From Pieris napi (taxonomy: Eukaryota; Arthropoda; Insecta; Lepidoptera; Pieridae): a DNA stretch of 64,000 bases. Made by a program: the position numbers and the translations under genes. Within the stretch, counting starts at the first letter, position 1, and each line of letters starts with the position of its first letter. The stretch is from positions 5,466,001-5,530,000 of the forward strand of contig NC_062236.1 of the NCBI RefSeq assembly GCF_905475465.1, in the 5' to 3' direction. A model generated the notes under the pieces. That model was not told where the DNA came from and made no database searches. It saw only the letters and a list, made by a program, of their open reading frames with translations. Of the stretch, positions 38,011-48,827 are shown piece by piece.

Positions 38011-41000
38011 ATGATTTCGCTCAGCAAAGTCCTGAATTATGACCAAATGGTAGATATTTCTAAAGAATTTTGCAGATTAAGAGGTAATAATCAAATTATA
38101 CATCCAAATAGCAGAGTTAAATTGTTTCAAAACATTTATCCGCTAATTATATTTTTCAGAAAGATGCTATTTAGAAAATGCTGGGGCTGCATTATATCCA
38201 GCTTCACTTCTTCAGAAAATTAATGAAGATTTTACTAATAATGTATATATGAATCCACATTCAGATAAATATACCAAAGACTGTATTGAACAAATAAGAT
38301 GTTTAATACTAAAACACTTTAATACTGATCCATCCAATTACACTGTGATATTTACATCAGGTACAACACAGTCACTAAAACTAGTTATAGAGTCATTTCA
38401 ATTCTCAAGTGAGGAAGTCGAATTGAATCAAGGTTCCTTTGTGTACTTAAGAGATAACCATACATCTGTTATTGGTTTAAGAGAAATAGCTAAAGAAAAA
38501 AATGTTAATGTTGTACACATTTCTCAAGAGGAGTTTTTAAAATCTATTAAGAATTCTGTAACTTCTTTGAATGCATCAAGTGACAGAAAAGGCAACTCCC
38601 TTCTTGCATATCCGGCTCAAAATAATTTTAATGGGTACAAATATCCCTTAGATTGCATAGATAGAATTAAAAATGGATGTCTTAATAGTTACCTAAAAAA
38701 ACAATTATGTGGAACAAGCTCCAACTGGCATATTCTAATTGATGCAGCTTCATATGTTTCTACCAATAAACTAGATCTATCAAAGACACAACCTGATTTT
38801 GTATGTCTATCATTCTATAAAATTTTTGGATATCCAACTGGACTGGGAGCCCTTATAGTTAAAAATAAAAGTATACCAGTTTTAAGTGAGAAGAAATACT
38901 TTGGTGGTGGTACAGTGGATATTGTTTTAAGTAGTGAAGACTTCCACATAAAGAGAGAAACAATATGTGAAAGGTAGGTATTGCAATAAGTTGGCAGTGT
39001 TGAGTCTTTGAAGTGGTAAAATATTGTAATTTTGTATTCATTTTATATAATCTAGAACTTAATCATAAAAGAATACAACTACATGCTCCATGCACCTACA
39101 AGCGGTCTGAAATGGGATAAGTGATATAATTAATCAGATTTATTACTGTTTCAGGTATGAAGATGGAACAGTTTCTTTCTTATCTATTCTTGCTTTAAAG
39201 CACTGCTTTGACACATTATATTCCTTAATACCAAAAATTGTAAATAATGATGTTATGGAGACTATTTCCCATCACACATTTTATTTAGCTCAAGACTTCT
39301 ATAATCAACTGAAGAAATTAACACATGAAAATGGAAATAAAGCTGGACATTTGTATATGGATTCAGATTTTACTGATATTTCTAAGCAAGGATCCATTGT
39401 CACATTCAATTTAAAGAGAAAGAATGGAGTATTTGTTGGATATGCTGAGGTTTGTTTACAATAATATACCCTACTCATTCTTGCACAAGATTTATTCTAT
39501 TGTAATGTTAACCCACTCATGCTGTAGCCAAATACTTTGTTAGTAGGGGTTGTAGGGTTAGTATACTATGCTTTTGTCTAGTCTTTAAATCTAATATACA
39601 AAATTCTCGTGTCACAGTTTTCGTTGCCATACTCCTCCGAAACGGCTTGACCGATTTTGATGAAATTTTTTGTGCTTATCCGGTATCTATGAGAATCGGC
39701 CAACATCTATTTTTCATCCCCCTAAATGTTAGGGGTAGTCCAGTCCACCCCTTGATTTTTATTTTTTAGACAAAATTTTTAATTTCTATTTTTTTATGAT
39801 ACAGCATTAAAAAATACATACAACCCCTAATTTTCACCCCTCCACGATCAACCCCTATTTTTTATTATAAATTTACATGGCAAAACGACGTTTGCCGGAT
39901 CAGCTATTATATAATATATGTTTTTAAATAAAAAAGACCTAAAGATATTATGATAGTATGTATATGCCCTATTAAATAATTTCAGAATACAATTATTGTT
40001 GGTAATAAAACTATCAGTTGTACAAACACACAAAAGAAAATAAGAATTTACTTTATTTGTACTATAAAACTAGTTTTCTATTCTTAATTCCTTCAAATAT
40101 CTAGTAGTACTAGCATATTTAAAATCCCTTAACAATATTACTATTAAACATTTTATATGTAGTTTCAGCACATGGCCGACTTATTTAACATCAGCGTGAG
40201 AACAGGATGCTTTTGCAATTCAGGCACTTGTCAAAGGCATTTAAATGTCAGTAATAAAAGTATGAAGGCTATGTATAATGCTGGGCATAAATGTGGAGAT
40301 GATATTGATTTACTTAAAGGAAAGCCTACTGGAGCTATAAGAGTCTCATTTGGATATTATAACACATTTCGAGATGTTGATAAATTAATTTATATGATAT
40401 GTAAATGCTTTGTTAATATTCAAATTGAAAAACCTATAAGAACTTTGAATATTTATAAAAACAGTCGAACACCGATAATAGAAAAGCAGCATGAAAATTG
40501 TAAATTGAATGAGGAATCTGATTCAACTAGTAATTCTATATCTTATACAGAAGTATCAGATATTACTTTAATGGAAATTGCGATATTTCCAATAAAATCT
40601 TGTGGTGCATTTAAAATTAATAGACACTGGAAAATCGGACCTAAGGGATTTCAATTTGATAGAGAATGGATGGTTGTTAAGGATAATGGTGTTTGCCTAA
40701 CACAGAAGCAATGCCCACAAATGTGTACAGTTTGCCCTGAAATCAACTTGGAAAGGCAATGTATGATGTTACATTGTCAAGGTAGGTTAAATTAGTAAGG
40801 GTCTTAAGAAAACACTCTTATTATTATAGGTTCTAGGCCTTCCTAGTTTTTTTTTCTTTAAAAAAATCGGTCTTATTAAATCTCTATTATTTGTAACAAA
40901 TATGTGGTGACTTCTGTTAGGCACAGAAATTTGATTACAAGCGAAAATTGAAAGATTTAATGTTTTGATAGAGTCTAGTGGTATCAATTTTGCCATCACT

Positions 41001-42410
41001 ACTTTTGGTAAAAGAAATAACTATATATATCATAGTGGTACAGATACCGGCAAACTTCTTGAGCATTAAACAAGGGAGTGGGGGAAAGTTTGCGCATCGT
41101 ACACATACGAGCAAATAAAAGGTCAACTGATTTACCAATCACGCGATCGACACGTCACTCTCCCGCCGCCGCGCACCACCGCCCAAGTGATACCTAAAAA
41201 TGGCAAGGACATTTGTTCAAGATGTTTGCCGGTATCTGTATCAAACTTTAGAACTTTCTACTAAAGTCTTAATCTAGTTATTCGGTGCTTAAGACGTCAC
41301 CCACTTGGATTTCTGATTTTAACTAAAATTAGAAGTCCAAGTGTCCAAGCACTTTCTAAAATTTATAAACTGAGTAACCCAGTAGCCGGATTAGAAAAAC
41401 TATATCTTAAACTAACTATGCCTTATTTTACTCGACGCTCTCAAATGCCTGTACTATTTAATTTCAGGTATGCCTTCAATATCAATACCATTAGAGCAAA
41501 TCTCAAATGAGTACAAAGAATCATCACTTTGTCATAGTAAAGTTTGCTCTGATATTATAAAGGGCACCGATTGCGGCGACGCTGTAGCAGACTGGATTTC
41601 GAATGCTCTAGGAATATCATTTCTGAGATTAATAAGACAGTCAAGTAACGACACTCGATCACAAAAGAAAAAAAATGATGGTAGTAATAAACTATTATCA
41701 TTGAGTAACCAAGCCCAATTTCTACTAGTAAATAAAGCTACAGTAAAATGGTTGAGAAATAAAATAGATGATCCCTTGTTTATGGACGACATAGATTCGT
41801 TAACTGATCGCTTCAGAGGTAACTTGATAATAGATATGGGACAAGAGCTAGCAGAAAAGGAGTGGCAGAAAGTTATTATAGGAGATCACTTGTTTAACGT
41901 AAGTCAAGTATGACGTCACAGTTGTAACGAGTCAGTATTTCTATTTATAGGGGCTGTCACAAGAAAATAGCACTTGATTCGTGGCATTAACGACTGACAT
42001 TTAGGATTTAGGTCCCAAGTACCTGTCATTTTGAACCATATGTGTATGTATGTTGGTGGTAGATAGTATATCATTGCCTTAATGTTAGCAGTTTTACATT
42101 AACTATGAATTGTTTTAAACTGTAATGTCGTTTATTTTACATCATACTATGCTTTTCCTTAAAATTATTATTGTAATTTCAGATTGATGGCCAGTGTCCA
42201 CGCTGTCAGATGGTTTGCATTGATCAAAAAACAGGACAGAAGACAGTTGAGCCCCTCAGAACAATTTCTGAACAATTTGCTGGAAAACTACGCTTTGGAA
42301 TTTATTTGAGCTATGCTGGCGCAGTTAACGGATCAAAATCTTCAATTTTGAAACGATATGCACAAGTAGTACCAATATACAATGATGTTAGTGACAATAC
42401 TAGTAGGTAG
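38011..42410 (+). CDS. mal: molybdenum cofactor sulfurase (maroon-like/MOCOS), 6 exons, complete
   Basis: Transfers sulfur from L-cysteine to the molybdenum cofactor, activating xanthine dehydrogenase and aldehyde oxidase in the cytosol. Exons: 38011-38083, 38160-38973, 39155-39449, 40169-40781, 41468-41898, 42183-42410. Phases agree and give 817 residues, as usual for the family. The N-terminal aminotransferase-like (NifS-type) domain starts near YLENAGAALYP (28-38). The PLP lysine is Lys245 in SFYKIFGYPTGLGAL, preceded by LIDAASYVST. The persulfide-carrying cysteine motif RTGCFCN (405-411) opens exon 4. A linker follows, then the MOSC domain from about 526 (IFPIKSCGAF) to the end, with a GQCPRCQMVC cysteine cluster at 745-754. 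An AG 19 bp before the ATG, after a T-rich tract, suggests a 5' UTR intron. Intron 3 carries an insect repeat and intron 4 a TA-flanked MITE. In insects, loss of this gene causes pale eyes or translucent skin through lack of uric acid. Confidence 0.95.
39595..39925 (-). repeat. dispersed insect repeat in sulfurase intron 3
   Basis: Reverse copy of the family at 5318-5655. It ends gcaaaacgacgtttgccgga tcagct and contains the cccctccacgatcaacccct block. The left part (ctccgaaacggcttgaccga) is absent or diverged in the other copy. It lies 145 bp after exon 3 of the sulfurase gene. Confidence 0.65.
41039..41240. mobile_element. TA-flanked MITE in sulfurase intron 4
   Basis: The left end CAGATACCGGCAAACTTCTT and the right end (complement CAGATACCGGCAAACATCTT) match at all but one of 20 positions. 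TA stands outside each end, the target duplication of Tc1/mariner-type elements. The interior of about 160 bp has a GC-rich tract (ctcccgccgccgcgcaccac) and no coding potential. Confidence 0.7.
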
Positions 42411-42628
42411 GGTTAAAAAGTTTTAGATTTTTTATTCAAATCTACTAACAGTGAAATATTGTCAAGGTTTTGAGCTTATAGTATATGTTGCACCCTTTTT
42501 CTCTCGGCAACTATTAACATTTAATCTTTAAGGATGGAGGCTATGATAGTTCAGTTTTCCCAAATATTTCAAGATTGTTAGGTGAAATTTACCTTTTTTA
42601 TAATTTTAATTGCTAATCAATCGAATTT

Positions 42629-42634
42629 AATAAA
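42629..42634 (+). terminator. poly(A) signal of the molybdenum cofactor sulfurase gene
   Basis: AATAAA about 220 bp after the stop codon, before the convergent MIEN1-like gene. Confidence 0.4.
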
Positions 42635-43320
42635 AAAATTATTAGAATTGTTAAGTTAATGTTAAAATTAAGTATGTATAATCTTATGTAATACCTTTCT
42701 ATACATTGTCAATTTGAAAGAAGTTACCTCTATTTAGTATAACAAATCTATTTCAGCTAAACGAATTTAAGTATGTAAGTTTGCATTGACATATTAAGAA
42801 AAGTAAGAGATGTACCATACTAATTGTTGTTTAACATACAGTTGTTCTGTAATTTATATTTTGATAGCAATGTCTTTAATATCTACTATTTTTTATAATT
42901 TATATTTGCTCTGTTAGTTATAGATGATGGTTGTTAATTGTTTTGTCTTGCCATTATTATTTTATATTATATTGAAGTAAACTGTGATTTAACTATTTAC
43001 ATAACATATACACTTTATATAAATTTTAATATATATGAAAGATGTGATGTAGATGAATATAGAATTCTAGGATAATAGGTCTGAAGTAACTAATATTAAA
43101 CATAATTAGAAAGTAATCTCTTCACTATAAAGCATAATCTATAAAGTTACATATATAGCTACTTGTTATGTTTCTTTTGATGTCTTGATAGACGGTTTTT
43201 AAAATTAATAACAAATATATATTACACATATATTTCAGTATTTACAGTGTTTCGTGTGTGTTGTTTACAGTTATTTTAAGTGTTTCAAGTTTGATCACGT
43301 TGTTGATTTTCTAAATATAT

Positions 43321-43930
43321 CTATTGAATGACACAATTAATTGGTTGTTGGCCTTTTATTTCTTTAGGTTCCAACCCTTTTGAAACGTCACTAACAACAT
43401 TTACAACTTCTTCATAATCTGGTAGAGCCATCGTTTGAAGTTTTGAATACACTAATTTATCATTAATTACTACTTCAAATGATCCTGAAAAAGGTAAGTT
43501 GTAATAAAATATATTAACGAAAAGCAGTTCAATCTGGCAAGATAATTGTTTTGTGTGAGAATTCACTCGTATGTGTCAATAGTGGTGTACAGGACAAGGT
43601 ATTTCACTGCTTTAAATTAAATAAAAAGACATTGTAAAAGTTAAATTAATTAGGTACTTAACCTTGTCGACCTCGTTTACAATAAATATTAGCACTTGGA
43701 GTTTTATCATTAATCATTTTTGCTAATTTCAAACAATGGCCTCCGTAGTCACAGGATCCACTAAAACATTTTAGTTAGGATATTATAATAATATTATGTA
43801 CTATTTTAATATATAAACACAACATAATTGTTTATAACATACAGTCCTCAAATATTACATAATATACTAACCAATATTCCACATCTACTTTGGGAATCAT
43901 TTTATTTTTTAATTCTGTTTTTGTTTCCAT
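43321..43930 (-). CDS. MIEN1/SelW-like (Rdx family) redox protein with CAAX box, 3 exons
   Basis: Homolog of vertebrate MIEN1, a small thioredoxin-fold protein of the SelW/Rdx family held at membranes by a prenyl group. Exons in transcript order: 43872-43930, 43663-43760, 43321-43484. Phases agree and give 106 residues, close to the 115 of human MIEN1. After a short polar N-terminus, the first strand VDVEYC leads to the redox motif Cys-Gly-Ser-Cys at about residues 20-23; its first cysteine codon is split by intron 1. The family's conserved stretch GSFEVVINDKLVYSKLQ opens exon 3. The protein ends in CVIQ, a CAAX prenylation box. There is no TGA in frame, so this is a cysteine rather than a selenocysteine form. 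It converges on the sulfurase gene about 0.9 kb away and diverges from Rab27. The Rdx family call is firm; the subfamily call rests on the CAAX ending. Confidence 0.88.
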
Positions 43931-45422
43931 TATCTAATATAAAAAAACTGTAAATTAAAATATTATTATTTTTTTTAGTTATTCATTTTATCAACAAAAA
44001 AATTCTTGAAATTCCAACAATGCTAATCATAAGAGTTAAGACTAAGATTTTTTAAATAATTTATCATAATATCCAGATGTTTGTACATGAATGTACTGAC
44101 TACTAGTACTGTCTGTTACTTCTTTTCAAAGAGAATTCAGTCTTCAGAATAGTAATATAGTAGGGATTAAAGGGGGCCTAGACAAGATGCCTTAACAGCT
44201 GTGTATGAATAATTGTAGTCTGTAGATAGTCGAAAAGTAAATTTATATGAAAATGACAGCTCGTGTCGACAGTCGCTAGCCTAGACCCAAAAGGCGTGCC
44301 GCGTGAGTCGGGATACAATAAGCGCCGCCATGACAGTGCTACGAAAAGACACTCATTAACGCTCACGCTTTTCGGTAGTCAACGCCAATTAATGTTTAAA
44401 CGGCATTTATCGTCCATGTTTTTGCGTTATCTAAAAGCTGCTAGGTATTTGCTATAATTCGGTACCCCTATTTGAACAATCAACTTTTATAAATGACTAC
44501 TTAACTTAACCTCAAATTGGATTTATGGGTATACGTAAACAGAAAATCATCATCAGATTTATGGGTATGTCAACGTATTATTGTAAAAACCGTTAGATTG
44601 TAATCTATCTCGCGAGATTGTGAACTGTCGAAAGATTGTGAACCTTTATGTACTGCTTACAATTTAACGTATTATTATTCGGTAGATTGTAATCTATCGA
44701 AGTGAAACCGTCAAATTACAATCTTAAAATTGTCAACTGTCCGAAGGCTGTAATGTATTGTATTTGGACACTACATTCATATGTTAATTTTTTCAGCTTG
44801 CTATTGCAAATTTAAAATAATATTGTGAAGTTTTCAATTTTTGTTAGGTTTATAAATGTGACATTAGGAATACATTTATTCCAGCGACAATATGCCAGAA
44901 TAAGGTGCTACGAACAGCAGCTCGAAGCTACGCTGTCAACTTTGCGGTAGTGTAGGAACGTGTCTCTTGGATGCGAACGTTGCGTTTTCGACAATACAAT
45001 TACGCAAAAGCGGTAGTGTATGTGGAAAACTTTTCAGCATTAATATGGCTAGACCCCAAGAATATAGGACAAAAATTTATTTTAGCACGGTTTCTATGTT
45101 TATTTTCATTGTAAACTGAAAACCAATGAAATTTTTGAAATATATTTAAAAATATTGTTAGTAAAATCTGAAATAAAATGATTGTAGTGTAGCTTATCTG
45201 TGACTATATCGAATATCGAGTACTCACTGCACAGATTACAGATAAGTTTACTGTTAAGTGTTAAGTTACTATTTGTATTTAGTAAAAGATTATAATAATT
45301 GATCAATGTTAAATGACTTAAAGTGAAAACAAGTGTTAACGTTAAGTAATTTATTTTAGCCATCATTCATAACAAAGAACCTACCTTTACTTAAGGCACG
45401 TATACCTTATGATAAATCCAAT
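43931..45422. other. divergent promoter region of the MIEN1-like gene and Rab27
   Basis: About 1.5 kb between two divergent starts. It holds the repeat cluster at 44591 and GC-richer stretches at 44255-44330 and 44885-45010 that look like pieces of another dispersed repeat. No core-promoter motif could be assigned. Confidence 0.4.
44591..44757. repeat. repeat cluster between the MIEN1-like gene and Rab27
   Basis: The motif tagattgtaatctatc, itself nearly palindromic, occurs near 44594 and 44683. Related blocks are gagattgtgaactgtcgaaa and aaattgtcaactgtccgaag. The mixed direct and inverted arrangement suggests a MITE or its remnant. Confidence 0.45.
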
Positions 45423-47475
45423 ATGGACTACGACTACCTTATAAAATTATTATGTGTTGGTGATTCAGGAGTAGGTAAAACGAGCTTTCTTTATAAATAC
45501 ACTGACGGTGTTTTTCACACTCAATTTATTTCCACAGTGGGAATAGATTTTAGGGAAAAGACTGTGGTACGTACTATATTTTTTTATACTCACATACAAT
45601 TTATTATTAGAATGCCCAATTAAAATATTTAAACATTTTACTATCTAGAAGTTGCTGAAAATCTATTAGTTTATCCACAATGGTCATATCTTATTTATTA
45701 AAAAGCTAACTTATTATTTCAGATTTATCAACAGAATGGAAGACAGCATCGTATACATCTTCAACTTTGGGATACAGCTGGACAGGAAAGGTAAAATAAA
45801 GTTTAAGTTCAACTTATTGTTTAAAAGCAATGTAACTGATTCATATTTATATAAAAGTTCTTAAATGTAAGCTTAAATTTTAGTATCCCTTTTATAACAA
45901 AGCTAAAATCAATGTTTTCAGAGACGATTGTAATAAACATTATTCTTTTAAAGTGCAATATCATTACAACATTGCTTTCATTAGTTATTTATAATTTCCA
46001 GGTTTCGTAGTTTGACAACAGCATTTTACCGAGATGCTATGGGATTTCTTTTGCTGTTTGATTTAACTAATGAGGCGTCATTCCTTGAAGTGAGAAACTG
46101 GATTGAGCAATTAAAGGTGAGTTTTTTAAAACTTTCTCATATTGCTGTTTTTCTGATGGTGAGTCATTATAAAAATCTCTATATTTTTCCAGCCTTTGAT
46201 CTGCCATGGCTTTGCATTACCTTAAAAGGGGCCATACAAATACAAATATTAGATCACTAATGAAACTAACCTAATACTTAATATTTTTGATGAATAAGTC
46301 TGAGCAGTGGCTAAAGATTTTATATTTGTGCATGTATGACCTATATTAATGCATTATAAAAATCATTCTAATAATCTAAGATTAAAATAGTTCATTTGAT
46401 ATTGGTCAAGTCTCACTATAATAAACACATAAGTATAAATATATTTATCTTTAGAAGAGATAAGCTTTATTAAATGATTGATCCTTATCATATTATTAAA
46501 ATGAAAGCTAACATCAGCATATAAATTTAATTGAAATTAACAGAGATATCATATATTTATTAATATAAGCACATGTTATTTATTCAGACACACAGCCTTA
46601 GCGATGACCCAGATATAGTACTGTGTGGGCATAAATGTGATCTTCAAGAAAAGCGATTAGTCAACCCAAATAGAGCAAGAGAGTTTGCTAAAAACTACAA
46701 TCTTCCATATTTGGAGACAAGTGCCAAAACTGGACAGAATATTGATCGAGCCATTGAGATTCTTCTTGATAAAGTCATGTTCAGGTAATTCTATATAAGG
46801 CAAATCAAGATATTTTTTAGATTGTTCACTTAAATTTACATTAATTTATATAAAGTTCAATTAAGGTTTTTTTTATTTATGGAGGAATACTGCCAATTCT
46901 TAAATCAGTGGTGAAGAAACTGGGAATAAACTCATATATGACAATAATGACCATGTTCTGAACTTTAAAAACGAATGACTATAATCAAAAAGTTTTAGTT
47001 ACTATAGTGTAGTAGGAAGTTTCAAAACCTTTAATGGGGCTTGGAAGAAGACATTCCTGTACCTGTTTTATTGATGTTTCCTTGCCTTTTCTTGCTAACT
47101 TATCTGAAGTTTGTTGGCTTAAGACATGCCATATGTCTGATGTTATCCTTTAATATTGCATATAAAAAGAAAGGCTGTTAATGCCTAGCCATAGTTAAAG
47201 AATTGCATTCTTAACTGTAAGGCTCAACTAATTTCATACTTTGGTTCGCATCAGATTATTATGTTAAAACAGAACTTAGCATCTTTAATCCTTTTCTCCA
47301 TTTTTTTAATACAATAACAAACCTTTTTTGGATTTCTTATTGTTGAATAATAATAAAACATTGTTAAAGAATGGAGACATCAGTTGAGTATGCAATGCTG
47401 TGTGCGACTGGACGCCGTCGTCAATCCCTACAAAAGCTCCAAGCCAAACAAGACCGAAACTTTTGTTCATGTTAA
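45423..47475 (+). CDS. Rab27: Rab27 small GTPase, 5 exons, complete
   Basis: Rab27 controls docking and exocytosis of secretory and lysosome-related vesicles. Exons: 45423-45566, 45723-45790, 46002-46116, 46588-46784, 47370-47475; phases agree and give 209 residues. The start DYDYLIKLL matches the Rab27 N-terminus. The P-loop is GDSGVGKT (13-20), switch I has STVGIDF, and switch II has [20 protein letters not shown] from residue 64. The G5 motif is ETSAK (152-156). The last exon begins RMETSVEYA, parallel to RMERCVD in the human protein, and ends Cys-Ser-Cys-stop, the expected double geranylgeranylation site; this is why I chose it over a nearby alternative. The G4 motif reads GHKCD (123-127) instead of the near-universal NKxD, so His124 replaces Asn. 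Nucleotide specificity might differ, or the base could be an error or an allele. The final intron acceptor (gttaaag) has a poor pyrimidine tract. Confidence 0.93.
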
Positions 47476-47624
47476 AGCGAGACAACAATTTAGTAATATT
47501 ATTCATATAACATTTATTTATTTGAAAATTTTCCAAAATTTATAATTTGTTGTGGAAAAATGCAAAGCTACTGGACCAATTTGAATATTTTACTATAAAT
47601 TTATTTCAGCATATAGTGTATTTA

Positions 47625-47630
47625 AATAAA
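47625..47630 (+). terminator. poly(A) signal of Rab27
   Basis: AATAAA 150 bp after the Cys-Ser-Cys stop codon. Confidence 0.45.
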
Positions 47631-48800
47631 TTGGTCTTACTATCTATAATCTCTATTTAATCATATATATTCATGAAAAATGTATTAAGAAAATTTAATT
47701 ATAAAAGCCATGATAACTGGCTGATCCTGTGATCCATATACAATCTAAATGTATACAGAAATTTTACAATTTTAATATCTCTTATTACATAGTGAATACA
47801 ATGCTATCAGATGTATGTCGAAATAATAGTATGTATTGGCACACAAGTTGGCCAAGTTTGGAGTAACTACCATGTGTATGTAATTTAATTTATTATTATT
47901 AGTATGAAGCTCTAGGCCATCTATGAGCCAATCATAGATTATTGTAAAAATGAATGGGGAATTAAATATTTGGGAAACAAAAAAAAACTATATTAGTTGG
48001 TTACTCCTACATTTTGTCATAGTTAATATACCATATTTTAATCTGATAGCCCTGTATTCACTTACTATTACTGTATACTTATGCTTAAGTGTTAATAGAC
48101 TGATTTTTATTTATATAGAAACTTTTTCGGACAGTTTTGCGGTCTACATTTATTTATTGTAGATTTTAGTCATCAGTATTTATAGCCAAACTTCTTCTAA
48201 TTTGCTGTCTTCAAATACAGAATTTCTAGAGTTTAATATGTTATAAGATTTTATCATAAAGTCGGTTACAAGGGAATTCTAACGCGTGAACCAGTTCTGC
48301 TATCTGTTAAATTGTTATCAAGTTTTGACCGATATCAGAGTTAGTTTGCTCTTAAAGTTGTCTATGAATCTTACCCCCTTATTCATATAAAGTGACAAAG
48401 AAAATGAATGAAACCATAATTCTTCGTCTCTTTCTGTCATATTGTTCTTACACTGTGATTAACAGAGAGATCAGTGGCTTAGTAATTGTAACTGGTTTTG
48501 TTTACTTTTAATGAATAAGGGGAAATGCCTCAGACAATCTTATTACTCTACTTTATTGTATCTGTAGTAAACACGGAATGTCTTTTAGAGAAGATATAAA
48601 ATTGATTATATTACTAAATATTATCAAGGGTATATAGATTTTAAATATTGTTATTATGTACTTATTTTAAGATGATGTTGCTTCTGTATTTAAAGGAACT
48701 AGTTATTGCTTACAAAGAAATATTTATGGTTCAAGTCCTATTCCTGAAATGTGTTATGTGTCTTGTGTGTATGCCTTTTAATACAGAATTCCGAAGGACC

Positions 48801-48827
48801 AAAATCTCCAAAATCTCCAAAATCTCC
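48801..48827 (+). repeat. three tandem copies of a 9-bp unit
   Basis: AAAATCTCC is repeated exactly three times. One frame would read Lys-Ser-Pro repeats, but no splice phase links it to Rab27. Confidence 0.6.

Noticed and set aside
41532..41792. antisense frame in sulfurase exon 5
   Set aside because: It is the shadow of a well-supported coding exon on the plus strand.
44263..44457. 64-codon plus frame between the MIEN1-like gene and Rab27
   Set aside because: It lies in a GC-richer stretch that resembles a dispersed repeat, an overlapping antisense frame of the same length exists, and there is no family resemblance.
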